64,000 bases of DNA from Shimia sp. Alg240-R146 (GCF_947331465.1 NZ_CAMZOK010000002.1:186001-250000), one strand, 5' to 3'; shown: positions 46,794-56,665, counted from the stretch's first letter. Numbers and translations: made by a program. Notes: generated by a model not told the origin, from the sequence alone.

Positions 46794-48667
46794 CAGCTCG
46801 CCCTTTTGATGCCCATGACCCGCGCCCGCGCGCGTGGATCGCTGTCAAACAGCGCCGCCAATTGTTCTGTCATCGCACCGGCCAGCTGTTCCACGTCGGT
46901 GATGGTGACGGCGCGATCATAATAGCGGGTCACATCGTGGCCGATCCCAATCGCCAGCAATTCAACCTGTTTGCGCTTTTCCACCATCGCAATCACATCG
47001 CGCAGGTGTTTTTCTAGATAGTTCGCAGGGTTCACCGACAGCGTGCTGTCGTCCACCGGCGCGCCATCCGAGATCACCATCAGAATTTTGCGTTGCTCAG
47101 GCCGTGCAGCCATACGGCGGTGCGCCCATTCCAGCGCCTCACCGTCGATGTTTTCCTTGAGCAGCCCTTCTTTCATCATCAGGCCGAGATTTGGTCGCAC
47201 ACGACGCCAAGGTGCGTCTGCTTTCTTGTAGATGATGTGGCGCAGATCGTTCAGGCGTCCGGGTTGCTGGGGGCGACCTTCGTTCAGCCATTTTTCCCGT
47301 GCCAAACCGCCTTTCCAAGCCTTGGTGGTAAAGCCCAGAATTTCGACCTTTACGTTGCAGCGCTCAAGGGTGCGCGCCAGAACGTCGGCACAAATTGCGG
47401 CGATCGAGATCGGACGTCCGCGCATCGATCCCGAGTTGTCCAAGAGCAGCGTCACAACGGTGTCGCGGAATTCAGTGTCTTTCTCGATCTTGAAGCTCAG
47501 CGGTGTGGTGGGGTTGGCCACAACCCGCGCCAGTCGGCCCGCGTCCAGAATGCCTTCTTCTAGGTCAAACTCCCAACTGCGGTTTTGCTGCGCCTGAAGA
47601 CGGCGTTGCAGCTTGTTGGCCAAACGGCTCACCGCGCCCTTAAGCGGCTCTAGCTGCTGGTCGAGATAGGCGCGCAGGCGTTCCAATTCGGCTGGTTCAG
47701 CCAGATCTTCGGCGGCAATTTCTTCGTCGTTTTCGCCGTCATACACCAGATAGTCGGGATCAGCGTCCGACACCGGCGGTGGGGGCGGGGGATCGAGTGG
47801 AGCCTCGCCATCAGGCATTTCGGCCTCGTCCGACATTTCCTCGTCGGCCATGTCATCCATCGTGACTTGCGCCTCGGACATGTCCTGCTGTTCTTCCTGT
47901 GCCTGCTCGGGGCTGGCTTCGGCGTCTTCGTCTTCGCTGTCGTCCTGACCCTGGCTGTCGGGATCTTCCTGCTCTTCGGCCTGATCCTCTGCGTCATCCT
48001 GCTCGTCGTCGATCTCGTCCGGATCATCGCCAAGCTGGTCGCCATAGCCGAGATCATCGATGATCTGACGGGCGAATTTGGCAAAGCTCTGTTGATCGTT
48101 CAGCAGGTCTTGTATGTCGTCCAGATGGTCTCCGGCGCTTTGTTCGATATAGCCGCGCCACAGGTTCATGACATTAGCGGCAGAGCGGGGCAGGTCGCGG
48201 CCTGTTGCCAGATGGCGCACCAGATATCCGGCGGCCACCGCCAGCGGTGCGTCCTCGGTTGAGGTCATTTCGCCATAACCGCGTCCGTTGGCTTCGTGGC
48301 TGATTTTCACGTCGATATTGGAAGCCGTGCCCGGCATGTCGCGCGCGCCCATGGCCTCGCAGCGCGCGGTTTCCATTGCCTCATAAAGGTCCCGCGCGAT
48401 GCCCTGTCCGGGGGCATAACGCATGTGGGTGTTGATGTCGTGATACTTGCGCTGCATCGCCAGCGCGTCCGCGGTGCCACGGGCCAGCAGAACCTCGTCG
48501 CGGCTCATACGGCGGGTGACCTGCGGCAAGCGCATTGCATCGCCCGACACGCCTGAAGGGTCCACCGTGTAGGTGATGGACAGTTCAGGGTCGTTGGCCA
48601 TGACTTTGGTGGCTTCCGCGAGGGCCTTTTTGAACGGATCTGCGGGGTTGTCGGACTTGGTACTCAT
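46793..48667 (-). CDS. cobT: CobT, cobaltochelatase subunit
   Basis: 624 residues. Long acidic Asp/Glu-rich middle (about residues 220-330) and a C-terminal integrin-I-like domain with the MIDAS motif [11 protein letters not shown] near residue 409. CobT works with the AAA+ CobS to drive cobalt insertion by CobN into hydrogenobyrinate a,c-diamide in aerobic cobalamin synthesis. A GTG at 48676 is also in frame, but ATG 48667 has a better ribosome site. Its start overlaps the DUF4240 stop by 4 bp. CobN is not in the window. Confidence 0.94.
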   Translation of the reverse strand: MSTKSDNPADPFKKALAEATKVMANDPELSITYTVDPSGVSGDAMRLPQVTRRMSRDEVLLARGTADALAMQRKYHDINTHMRYAPGQGIARDLYEAMETARCEAMGARDMPGTASNIDVKISHEANGRGYGEMTSTEDAPLAVAAGYLVRHLATGRDLPRSAANVMNLWRGYIEQSAGDHLDDIQDLLNDQQSFAKFARQIIDDLGYGDQLGDDPDEIDDEQDDAEDQAEEQEDPDSQGQDDSEDEDAEASPEQAQEEQQDMSEAQVTMDDMADEEMSDEAEMPDGEAPLDPPPPPPVSDADPDYLVYDGENDEEIAAEDLAEPAELERLRAYLDQQLEPLKGAVSRLANKLQRRLQAQQNRSWEFDLEEGILDAGRLARVVANPTTPLSFKIEKDTEFRDTVVTLLLDNSGSMRGRPISIAAICADVLARTLERCNVKVEILGFTTKAWKGGLAREKWLNEGRPQQPGRLNDLRHIIYKKADAPWRRVRPNLGLMMKEGLLKENIDGEALEWAHRRMAARPEQRKILMVISDGAPVDDSTLSVNPANYLEKHLRDVIAMVEKRKQVELLAIGIGHDVTRYYDRAVTITDVEQLAGAMTEQLAALFDSDPRARARVMGIKRAS

Positions 48668-49098
48668 TTTGCCCACCCTTCTTCGTTGGAGAAGCTCTCT
48701 ATATCCACAGTGGCCTCGCGCGGAAATTCCAGACCGGTGACTGTAGAATACGCTTCATCCGCGACATACAGCAAACCCTCAAGCCACTTCGTAGAGCGTT
48801 TAGGAAACGCCTTTGGGTTCCTCAATACAGCTTCATAGTCTTGTTTACCTTGCGCTACGACCATCAAACGGGTGTAGAGAAAAGTATCTGATAAACCGGG
48901 AAACCAGCTAAACCGGCGATAGTGTTTTCTTGTGTCCAGCGCATAAGTTTTCTGGGCCAAATACTCAAAGAAGCCATGAATGTCAGCTTCGGTCTGTTTC
49001 GAAAGCTCAGCAACCAGCGGCTCAAAGTCTGTCGACTCATCTTGCCGTTTGGTGCCTTCGATTCTTTCAATCAATGACCAGAAACGCGTTTCATTCAT
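48664..49098 (-). CDS. DUF4240-like protein inserted between cobS and cobT
   Basis: 144 residues. The N-terminal [15 protein letters not shown] fits the start of DUF4240, followed by a helical part with [18 protein letters not shown] and a hydrophobic-aromatic middle ([23 protein letters not shown]). Function unknown. GC is about 48% by hand count of 48661-49080, far below cobT (a sample row 67%). It overlaps cobT by 4 bp and lies 11 bp after cobS, so it is translated within the operon. Not part of known cobaltochelatases. Confidence 0.7.
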   Translation of the reverse strand: MNETRFWSLIERIEGTKRQDESTDFEPLVAELSKQTEADIHGFFEYLAQKTYALDTRKHYRRFSWFPGLSDTFLYTRLMVVAQGKQDYEAVLRNPKAFPKRSTKWLEGLLYVADEAYSTVTGLEFPREATVDIESFSNEEGWAK

Positions 49099-49109
49099 GG
49101 CATCTGCAA

Positions 49110-50096
49110 TTACCCAAGGGCCGCATTTGCAGCGCTCTCAGGCAGCTCTTCGTCAAAACAACGCTGATAGAACTCGGCAACAGTCTGGCGCTCCAGCTCG
49201 TCACATTTGTTCAGGAAGCTCAGGCGGAAGGCATAGCCCACATCGCGGAAGATTTCCGAGTTGGCCGCCCAGTTGATCACGGTCCGCGGGCTCATGACGG
49301 TCGACAGATCGCCGTTCATGAACGCGGTGCGTGTCAGGTCGGCCACGGTCACCATCTGCGCCACGGTCTTGCGACCCTCGGCGGTGTTGTAGTGCGGCGC
49401 CTTAGACAGCACGATTGCGGATTCCGCATCGTGGCTGAGGTAGTTCAGCGTCGACACCAGAGACCAGCGGTCCATCTGGGCTTGGTTGATCTGTTGCGTG
49501 CCGTGATACAGGCCTGTTGTGTCGCCAAGACCGACAGTGTTGGCGGTGGCAAACAGGCGGAAATACGGGTTTGGCGTGATGACTTCGTTCTGATCCAACA
49601 GGGTCAGCTTGCCGTCATGCTCCAGCACGCGCTGGATCACAAACATAACGTCGGCACGTCCGGCGTCATATTCGTCAAACACAATCGCGGTCGGGTTGCG
49701 CAGTGCCCAAGGTAGGATGCCTTCGTGGAATTCGGTGACCTGCATGCCGTCGCGCAGTTTGATCGCGTCTTTGCCGATCAGATCGATCCGGCTGATGTGG
49801 CTGTCGAGGTTCACACGCACGGTGGGCCAGTTCAGGCGGGCGGCAACCTGTTCGATGTGGGTCGATTTACCGGTGCCGTGATAGCCTTGGATCATGACGC
49901 GGCGGTTGTAGCCAAAGCCTGCAAGGATCGCCATCGTGGTCTCGGGATCAAACTTGTAGGTTGGGTCAACCTCCGGCACGCGGGCTGTGCGCTCGGCAAA
50001 GCCTTTGATCTTCATGTTGCTGTCGATGCCGAAGACCTCGCGCACGTCGATGTCTTCGGTGGGTTTTGCGTTCGCTTCGATCATACCGTCGGCCAT
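49110..50096 (-). CDS. cobS: CobS, AAA+ cobaltochelatase subunit
   Basis: 328 residues, the usual CobS size. Walker [14 protein letters not shown] near residue 72, Walker [14 protein letters not shown] near 139, and the sensor [15 protein letters not shown]. CobS forms a hexameric ring with CobT and powers cobalt chelation by CobN. Start ATG 50096 has AAGGACG upstream; a longer frame reaching 50552 is not the family start. Confidence 0.95.
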   Translation of the reverse strand: MADGMIEANAKPTEDIDVREVFGIDSNMKIKGFAERTARVPEVDPTYKFDPETTMAILAGFGYNRRVMIQGYHGTGKSTHIEQVAARLNWPTVRVNLDSHISRIDLIGKDAIKLRDGMQVTEFHEGILPWALRNPTAIVFDEYDAGRADVMFVIQRVLEHDGKLTLLDQNEVITPNPYFRLFATANTVGLGDTTGLYHGTQQINQAQMDRWSLVSTLNYLSHDAESAIVLSKAPHYNTAEGRKTVAQMVTVADLTRTAFMNGDLSTVMSPRTVINWAANSEIFRDVGYAFRLSFLNKCDELERQTVAEFYQRCFDEELPESAANAALG

Positions 50097-50294
50097 GTGT
50101 GTCGTCCTTGTTGTTGGCCTGCGCAATATCAGGCCGAAATCCACCGGCCATTGGTGCCTCAATCCGGCGCTGATCGCAAGGGCATCTGCTCCAAAGATAC
50201 GCGGCGTTGTCATGAAACTCACGCAGCCGTGCGCGGGGTTTAATTGCACGCGCCATGTGGCGGGGGCAGAATGTCTCAAACAAGGAGAAACACG

Positions 50295-50771
50295 ATGCCC
50301 GTATCCCTGAGCCGTCGCAATGTTTTGTTTGGTGCTGCTGCGCTGACTGTCTTGCCAAATTTTGCTTTGGCCGCCGCATTCGAAGTCACCCGTACGGACG
50401 CTGAATGGCGCGCCATGCTGACGCCCCTGCAATACAAAGTCATGCGCAAGGAAAGCACCGAACGGGCAGGATCCTCGCCTCTGGACAAGGTTTATGACAA
50501 AGGTGTCTACCACTGCCGCGGCTGCGATCTGAAGCTGTACAGTTCGCGCCACAAGTATGACAGTGGCACCGGCTGGCCAAGTTTTTACAAATCGCTCAAC
50601 AACGCGATTGGCACGAAAAACGATCGCAAATTGCTAAGGGTGCGCACCGAATGCCATTGCCGTCGCTGCGGTAGCCATTTGGGGCATATTTTCAACGATG
50701 GTCCGAAACCAACCGGCAAGCGGCATTGCCTGAACGGCGTATCTTTGGTGTTCAAGCCGGCCGAAAGCTGA
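50295..50771 (+). CDS. msrB: Exported methionine-R-sulfoxide reductase
   Basis: 158 residues. A twin-arginine-like leader [21 protein letters not shown] precedes an MsrB domain: zinc ligand pairs CRGC and [12 protein letters not shown], and [19 protein letters not shown] with the catalytic Cys. It repairs oxidised methionine; the leader suggests a periplasmic site. AAGGAGAA precedes ATG 50295. Divergent from cobS by 198 bp. Confidence 0.9.
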   Translation: MPVSLSRRNVLFGAAALTVLPNFALAAAFEVTRTDAEWRAMLTPLQYKVMRKESTERAGSSPLDKVYDKGVYHCRGCDLKLYSSRHKYDSGTGWPSFYKSLNNAIGTKNDRKLLRVRTECHCRRCGSHLGHIFNDGPKPTGKRHCLNGVSLVFKPAES

Positions 50772-50807
50772 ACCTGCGTCCGCTTCCGGCGTATTTGCCG
50801 CAGCCTT

Positions 50808-51515
50808 TTAGGCGGCCACTTGATTTTGCTGTTGGGAAAACCGGTAACCAAGACCGTAGAGCGTTTCGATGTTGTCGAAATCGGGATCGGCTTTGCGCAG
50901 TTTCATGCGCAATCTCTTGATTTGGCTGTCAATACAACGGTCAGTGACGCCCAGATCAGTACCGTAGGCCGCATCAAGAATTCGCGCGCGTTCGAGAACG
51001 GTTCCAGGGCGGTCCGCCAACGTCCAAAGCACATTGAACTCGGTAGCGGTGAGCGCCACTTCACATCCGTTCCAGCGCACCTCATGGCTGTCACGGTCCA
51101 TCATCAGTGGGCCGCGCATCATGCGGGACGTGAGCACAGGGCCTGTCGCCGATTGCCGAACCCGCCGCAAAATAGCGCGCACCCGTTCCAATACAACGCG
51201 CGGCGCGCCGGGTTTTCGGATGTAGTCATCGGCGCCCAAATGTAGCCCATAGGCTTCTTCGGTGTCAGACCGCGCATCGCTGAGCAGGATCACCGGCAGG
51301 TTGTTGGCCTGGCGCAACCGGCGCAGCAGGTCGAGACCACTGGTGCCGGGCAAGTCCGTATTCATCACCAAAAGCGCATTCAAAGGATTGGAGATGTCGC
51401 GTAAGGCCACGTCGCCGTCCACAAAGCTGAGCACGCGGTGCCCGTCGCTTTCCAACAGTCGGCTCAAGGTCGCAAGTGTGGAGCGATCCCCGTCCACCAG
51501 AACAATCTGTGCCAT
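50808..51515 (-). CDS. OmpR/ChvI-type response regulator with atypical receiver
   Basis: 235 residues: receiver (1-118) and an OmpR winged helix (from about 130: VALTATEFNVLWTLADRPG, GVTDRCIDSQIKRLRMKLRK, LYGLGYRF). In the receiver the phosphoacceptor position, MD or LD in ChvI, is MNTDLP, so Asn replaces Asp, and the acidic pair reads VDGD, not VDDD. The conserved Lys (IRKP) and Ser (LLSD) remain. Phosphorylation is therefore doubtful. No kinase gene is adjacent. It is coupled to the small gene just upstream (TAATG). Confidence 0.85.
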   Translation of the reverse strand: MAQIVLVDGDRSTLATLSRLLESDGHRVLSFVDGDVALRDISNPLNALLVMNTDLPGTSGLDLLRRLRQANNLPVILLSDARSDTEEAYGLHLGADDYIRKPGAPRVVLERVRAILRRVRQSATGPVLTSRMMRGPLMMDRDSHEVRWNGCEVALTATEFNVLWTLADRPGTVLERARILDAAYGTDLGVTDRCIDSQIKRLRMKLRKADPDFDNIETLYGLGYRFSQQQNQVAA

Positions 51516-51721
51516 TATGCGGCCCTCGCTGAACGCTGCGGAGTGCCTCCGGTCGTGGCGGTCATATAGATGTCTGCCATGGCGTGATCGAACCGGGTTT
51601 CGCGCTGCTTCAAGGCGCGGCGCGCGTAATGCGCACGTAGTCCGGTCCAGAGCGCGAGCAACGTACCGGGTTTGACAATGGGGCGACCCTGATGAGGGGC
51701 CGAAAGCGACAATGTGGTCAT
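51515..51721 (-). CDS. Small basic protein of unknown function, coupled to the response regulator
   Basis: 68 residues from ATG 51721, which has GGAGGATT seven bases before it. The middle, LLALWTGLRAHYARRALKQRE, is a basic amphipathic helix, weakly reminiscent of DUF1127 proteins, but I do not assign it to that family. Its stop overlaps the regulator start, so it is expressed with it. Confidence 0.5.
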   Translation of the reverse strand: MTTLSLSAPHQGRPIVKPGTLLALWTGLRAHYARRALKQRETRFDHAMADIYMTATTGGTPQRSARAA

Positions 51722-51922
51722 GCGAAATCCTCCGAAAAGCGGCGCACAAGTGAAATGTGACGTAGACCAATCGGGGCTGGGCGGCTTAACCTTTTGGTCA
51801 CACTTCATCTAAGTGCGTTAACCATTGTGGCATTGCGCGAAACGGACAGGGTTTTGTGAGTTTAAGCCAAACTGCGGTGGGGGCGGCTTGTGGCGGCGGG
51901 TCAAAGACCGATCAGAGCTGCG

Positions 51923-52936
51923 TTAAACAGGTCGCCTTTGGTCACCTGGTGCATGGCCGGTCCAGCGTTTGAAGGCCGAGGAAAAGCTGCTGACATCCGA
52001 GTAGCCCAGCAAAAAGGCGATCTCTGTCTGGCTCATGGCGACATCTTTCAGGTACCGTTCCGCCAGCGATTTGCGCAGGTTGGACAGGACTTTCTGATAG
52101 GTGGTTTCCACGTCGGCCAAACGCCGGGCCAGAGTGCGACTGCTCATCCCCAGATCGTGCGAGACGGTTTCAATGTTGGCCTGTCCGCTGGAGAGGCGAT
52201 CAACAATGGATTTCTCTACGCGCAGACGAATGTCGTCGCGGTTTTGCGGGGTTTGCGCCAGAACCATATCGCAATGATTGCGCAAGATCGCATAAAGCGC
52301 ATTGTCCGCCGTCTGCAGCTCAAGATCGAGGTCCGCCTTATAAAGCCGCAACTCGTTGTGCGGGGCATCAAATCGGACGGGGCAATTCAGGAACGAGGTG
52401 AAGGCGTCTTGGTTCGTGGCCCGATGGTGGCAAAATGTGACCTCCAAAATGCGCGGAGAACGTTTCAAGATGTTGCGGATACCGCTGACGAATTGGACCG
52501 CCTGTGCTTCCATGACATACCCGCTGTCCACTTTGGCCGGCAGCCGCGCATCCCAGCGAAAAAACCCGTGACGGTCCAGATCGCTCACATCGACATTCAC
52601 CGCATCTGAAAAGGTCCGTTGATAGCGGGCGATGTTTTCCAGAAAATCGCGCAGCGTGGGCGCACTGCGGCCCAAATAGCCGATGAGGCCAAGACGTTTG
52701 AACTGCCGAACCTGCGCCCATTTGAAATGTATCAGATCGTCGCCTGTCAGGGCCACAGCCCGCCGCATGACTTCGGCGCTGACGGTCAGCGGTGCCCTGG
52801 CCTCGGATGGGGTGATGTCGGCAAGGGTTACGCCAGTCCCGCCCAAAAGCTGGTGTTCGCTATAGCCGAGACCCTGCAAATGAAGAACAAAATCGCGGGT
52901 CAGGGCGGCCAAGTGTAGATACTTTGTCTCGTTCAT
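51923..52936 (-). CDS. AraC-family transcriptional regulator
   Basis: 337 residues. The N-terminal half resembles the arabinose-binding-like domain found in OruR-type AraC proteins (residues 20-210, e.g. LIGYLGRSAPTLRDFLENI). The C-terminal DNA-binding part has IETVSHDLGMSSRTLARRLADVETTYQ and EIAFLLGYSDVSSFSSAFKRWTGHAPGD. Target and effector unknown; the neighbours give no clear hint. The gene is in the same direction as the cyclase gene upstream. Confidence 0.88.
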   Translation of the reverse strand: MNETKYLHLAALTRDFVLHLQGLGYSEHQLLGGTGVTLADITPSEARAPLTVSAEVMRRAVALTGDDLIHFKWAQVRQFKRLGLIGYLGRSAPTLRDFLENIARYQRTFSDAVNVDVSDLDRHGFFRWDARLPAKVDSGYVMEAQAVQFVSGIRNILKRSPRILEVTFCHHRATNQDAFTSFLNCPVRFDAPHNELRLYKADLDLELQTADNALYAILRNHCDMVLAQTPQNRDDIRLRVEKSIVDRLSSGQANIETVSHDLGMSSRTLARRLADVETTYQKVLSNLRKSLAERYLKDVAMSQTEIAFLLGYSDVSSFSSAFKRWTGHAPGDQRRPV

Positions 52937-53047
52937 ACCGCTACATCACCGCAGATTGCGTCAGTTTTCAAGAAAATCGGCTCAACCAAATGTATAAACC
53001 GTGCGCACTGACAAATTCCAGCCAAGCGAAGGTGCGCCGATTTTTGG

Positions 53048-54598
53048 CTAGTCGCCGGATTTCCGTGCCAGTTCGGCATTGACGGCGCGGGCAATTGCCT
53101 CGCGCGTGCTGGTGTCGATGCCCTGTAAATCCACAACTAGCATGTCGCCGTCTTTGTGCGTGCTGATGGCAACATTGGATTTGGGCTCGCGAATGACCCG
53201 ATACGGGGTGATCTCGCGCGAGATGCCCTTGAACCGTTGCGGCGCAAGCGGTTCGGCCTCGATCAAATCATGGGCATGGGCAAAGGTTTCATAGCTCATC
53301 ACAATGCCGCCAGGTTCAGCGATGCTTTCAAGACGCGCGGCAAGGTTCGCCTCCGCCCCGATGATTGTGTAATCCATCCGCGTGTCAGAGCCAAAGTTGC
53401 CGACGTTGCAATAGCCGGTGTTCAGACCCATCCGCGCGCGAAACGGGTGTTCCAGCCCGTTCTGACGCCACACGGTTTCCAGCTCTTCCAGCCGATCCTG
53501 CATCGCCAAAGCCATGCGCACACAGGCGCGTGCGTCCTCGGCTGGGCCATTTGTGCTTGGATCGCCAAAGAACGCCACAATGGCATCGCCGATGAACTTG
53601 TCGATGGTGGCACCGTGATCTTGCGCGATGCGGCTCATCTCGGTGAAATACTCGTTGAGCAGGGCCGTCAGCTCTTCGGGCTGCATGCGCTCGGTCGTGG
53701 CAGTGAAATCCTTGATGTCGGAGAAGAACACCGTCAGCTTTTTGCGTTCCGTGGTCAGCGACACGTCACGTTCGCCGGCAAAGATGGATTTATAGACCTG
53801 CGGTTCCAGATATTTGGACACTTTGGCCGACACATCCGCCAGAAAGTTGTTATTGGCGCTCAGCTCGTCATTGATGGTCGCGAAATTGCGCGCCAGTCGG
53901 AACTGCATCATCGCAAACAGGATACCGCCGCCGCCAGCCAGCACCAGATAGGTCAACAACCAGCGAAACGCCCAGATGTTTTGCGCGATCGGCTGATGGA
54001 TGGTCACCACCTGCACGCCGCGCACATCGCCCTCGGCCCAATCGATCTTGGTGCTTTCGGGGTGGCTGTTGTGACACGCCACGCAGGCCTCTGTCATGCG
54101 GATCGGGGTGGCGACTGTAACGGAATGATCTAGAAAACTGCCACCTTCCTCGTTCATGATTTCGCCCATTTCGGGGGCGGCGCGAAACGTGTCGATTGCG
54201 TGGATCTCAAACGCAGTCAGTTCGTGGGGCGCGCGATTTGTGAACGGAAAATCGGACACAAACCGGTAGGTGACCGAGGTATCCGCGTCCGCCAGTTTGG
54301 CGCCAAGTTCCAACGACAACGTCGCGGGGATCGGCACTGCACCAGGAGTTTGCGCATAATTGTGCAAGGCCTGCGTGTTGCCGTCGTGGTGCAAAATGCG
54401 GTCGATGACGTTTTCAGCGTAGTAGCCCCGCACCGCCGTCAGCACCGCGTTCATGCTGCTGCTTTGACGCTCCATTGCGCGATGGCTAAGGGCGTCCATG
54501 TCCTGCCACAGCGCCAGCGGCAATCCCAGCAACGCCAGAAACACCAGACCCAACACCCACGACGGGTGCGTCATCAAGATTTTACCGATGCGTTCCAT
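53048..54598 (-). CDS. Class III adenylate/guanylate cyclase with periplasmic DUF3365 c-heme sensor
   Basis: 516 residues: membrane segment 1 (about 12-32), periplasmic region with one c-type heme site CVACHNSHPE near residue 177 (DUF3365/Tll0287-like), membrane segment 2 (about 210-232), and a class III cyclase domain with FFSDIKDFTATTE (metal Asp) and DKFIGDAIVAFFGDP. Substrate-determining residues look adenylate-like but I would not decide. It probably senses a redox or gaseous signal through the heme. It sits next to the AraC gene. Confidence 0.9.
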   Translation of the reverse strand: MERIGKILMTHPSWVLGLVFLALLGLPLALWQDMDALSHRAMERQSSSMNAVLTAVRGYYAENVIDRILHHDGNTQALHNYAQTPGAVPIPATLSLELGAKLADADTSVTYRFVSDFPFTNRAPHELTAFEIHAIDTFRAAPEMGEIMNEEGGSFLDHSVTVATPIRMTEACVACHNSHPESTKIDWAEGDVRGVQVVTIHQPIAQNIWAFRWLLTYLVLAGGGGILFAMMQFRLARNFATINDELSANNNFLADVSAKVSKYLEPQVYKSIFAGERDVSLTTERKKLTVFFSDIKDFTATTERMQPEELTALLNEYFTEMSRIAQDHGATIDKFIGDAIVAFFGDPSTNGPAEDARACVRMALAMQDRLEELETVWRQNGLEHPFRARMGLNTGYCNVGNFGSDTRMDYTIIGAEANLAARLESIAEPGGIVMSYETFAHAHDLIEAEPLAPQRFKGISREITPYRVIREPKSNVAISTHKDGDMLVVDLQGIDTSTREAIARAVNAELARKSGD

Positions 54599-54666
54599 CC
54601 CACTGGTCCCGCCCTATTTCCCAATTGGAAAAGGGCACATCTTCAGGGGCTTGGCAAGCGCCGCTG

Positions 54667-55290
54667 TTATTTGAAGTTGCGGCTTTCCTTGATCTGGTCC
54701 CATGCCCAGACCACTTCTTGCAGCTGTTCTTCCTGACTGCGGTCGCCGCCGTTCATGTCAGGGTGCAGCACTTTGATGAGCTTTTTGTATGCCTTGCGCA
54801 CTTCGGCCTTGGTCCAGCTGTCCTTGGCCTCAAGGATGTCGATGGCGCGTCGCTCGGTGGGCGGCAAACGTTTGGACACACCGCCGTTTTTGCCGGGGTT
54901 TTGCGTGGCGTTGCCGCCCAGAACCTGATGCGGATCCTCAATGCCAAGTCGTGCCCATGCACGCGCCTCGGGGTCGGTGAACTTGGTGGTTTCGCGCTCC
55001 CAGACCTTGTCTTTGGAATTCTGCGCATTGACCTCGGCCTCGGTCTGGCCGTCAAAGAAATTCCATTTCAGGTTATACTCGCGCACGTGGTCTTTGCAGA
55101 ACCACTTGAATTCGTCCAGAACATCCGGCGCGCGCGGTGCACGGTACTTGCCGTCCTCTTGGCAGCCCTCGTGTTCGCACACCCGCACAGAGGTCTCGGA
55201 CGCACCTGACATGCTGCGCCGGCCGCGCGGGTTTTTCTTCTTTGCGGTTTTAACCGACATATCGAAACCGAAGGGATCTGATTTGGTCAT
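54667..55290 (-). CDS. J-domain protein (DnaJ C-terminal type)
   Basis: 207 residues with the J-domain at the C-terminus rather than the N-terminus: AVRKAYKKLIKVLHPDMNGG-type segment (here KAEVRKAYKKLIKVLHPDMN) with the essential HPD. The N-terminal part has CEHEGCQEDGKYRAP and a single CKDH. It probably recruits DnaK to a specific client. ATG 55290 has AGGTG upstream; an extension to 55425 has no ribosome site. Confidence 0.85.
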   Translation of the reverse strand: MTKSDPFGFDMSVKTAKKKNPRGRRSMSGASETSVRVCEHEGCQEDGKYRAPRAPDVLDEFKWFCKDHVREYNLKWNFFDGQTEAEVNAQNSKDKVWERETTKFTDPEARAWARLGIEDPHQVLGGNATQNPGKNGGVSKRLPPTERRAIDILEAKDSWTKAEVRKAYKKLIKVLHPDMNGGDRSQEEQLQEVVWAWDQIKESRNFK

Positions 55291-55500
55291 GTGCGCACCT
55301 ATTCGACTCGGAGAAGAGATATTAGCGAAACCGACGGGAGATTGAAGGGGCAGAACGCAGAAAAAAGGGTGGAAATCCGCCCGACACAATAATTTCATCT
55401 CTGGGGTTTGCGCCCGTGCGCGCAAAATCGCCTTTAGGCCAACATCGCAGGCAGGCCGAGCAAGAAGCGGATCGCTGACACCGCCGACATAAAAAATCCG

Positions 55501-55995
55501 CTAGGTTGGATCCGCCGGTTCCGAGCGTTTCTTGATCGCATCAGCAATGTCTGTGACATCGGCACTTTCGTCGGATGACCCACTTGCGCTGAGAGAGTCC
55601 ACCGCGCGTTCCGGCGACACTTCGGAATCAGGCTCCTGCGATGGTTCGGTGAGCGGCGGCTCACGGTCGCTGGCAGCAGCGGCAATGGCTCCGACTGCAG
55701 GCGCGGGCAATTCTGCCGCCTTGGGGTGTTCCAGTTCCTTGGGCTGAAAGGCGCTGGCGTCGTCGGCGCGCGGGCGGCGAAAGACCATGACGCTGCGGTA
55801 TTTCGTGGCTGTCGACGTCAGCCCGCTGCGCTCTTCGCTGGGCAGCGTCTCGGTGCGCAAAAACTCCCAGCCGTCTGCGGCCAGTGTGTTCATCGCGGCT
55901 TCAAGTGCGTTGGCAAACCGTCCCTCTGAGCTGCGCACGCCACGTGCCTTTTGCCCTTTGGAGGGGGCTGGTACCACTTTGTACTCGTAGATCAT
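55501..55995 (-). CDS. DUF4177 domain protein
   Basis: 164 residues. MIYEYKVVPAPSKGQ and ANALEAAMNTLAADGWEFLRTETLP are the DUF4177 pattern (short strand-helix-strand). The last 90 residues are low-complexity, rich in Ala, Pro, Ser, Asp and Glu. Function unknown. Ends the run of minus-strand genes of unknown role. Confidence 0.75.
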   Translation of the reverse strand: MIYEYKVVPAPSKGQKARGVRSSEGRFANALEAAMNTLAADGWEFLRTETLPSEERSGLTSTATKYRSVMVFRRPRADDASAFQPKELEHPKAAELPAPAVGAIAAAASDREPPLTEPSQEPDSEVSPERAVDSLSASGSSDESADVTDIADAIKKRSEPADPT

Positions 55996-56065
55996 TTTGA
56001 AATCGCTTTACCCATCGCGGCCTTGCTGGCGCACGTGGGTTCATACCCTTTCCTACGCTGCAGTC

Positions 56066-56548
56066 TCAAGCTTTTTTAGGAATGCCCATGACACGGCCGA
56101 CGCGTTCGGGCTTGGGCAAAACGGAATGCGCTTTGTGAAGGGCGCTCACGTTGGCCAGAATATCGGCGGGCATAGGCGCCACCCGCGGCCCACTTTGGTC
56201 TATGTGCAACCCGATGCCTTCACCGCTGGCCGACAGCCAGCCGTCTTCGTGCCAAAGTTCCTGATAGAAATGCAGGCGCTTTTCGTCAAAATCCAACAGG
56301 TGGAACGTGGCGCGCACCTTGTCCCCAAGATGTAGCTCTCGCAGATAACAAAGGTGAAATTCTGCCGAGAACGTCGTGTTGCCCGTACGCTCGCGGTAGT
56401 CCGGGCCAAAACCCATCTCAAGCCAGATCTGATCCACACCACGATCAAACAGCACGTTGTAAAACGCCATATTCAAATGGCCATTATAGTCCAGCCATGA
56501 TTTGTCGATATCCATCCATGTGGATGTGAACGGGGCGTCTAGGTTCAT
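56066..56548 (-). CDS. Acyl-CoA thioesterase, 4-hydroxybenzoyl-CoA thioesterase-like hotdog
   Basis: 160 residues. DYNGHLNMAFYNVLFDRGVD is the hotdog active-site segment (catalytic Asp and Asn), followed by FHLCYLRELHLGD and KRLHFYQELWHEDGW. Substrate unknown; related proteins act on carnitine or betaine-type CoA esters or general acyl-CoAs. No operon partner is evident. Confidence 0.85.
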   Translation of the reverse strand: MNLDAPFTSTWMDIDKSWLDYNGHLNMAFYNVLFDRGVDQIWLEMGFGPDYRERTGNTTFSAEFHLCYLRELHLGDKVRATFHLLDFDEKRLHFYQELWHEDGWLSASGEGIGLHIDQSGPRVAPMPADILANVSALHKAHSVLPKPERVGRVMGIPKKA

Positions 56549-56665
56549 CGTCTGTCCTTTCAGTTGGCAGGGTTATGCCCAACGCGTGGCAGAAGGAGCA
56601 ATGCTGAAATGGCTCTGTGACGTGGCGGATATGGCATGTTTCGCAAGTCCGCAGTGACACAATCT

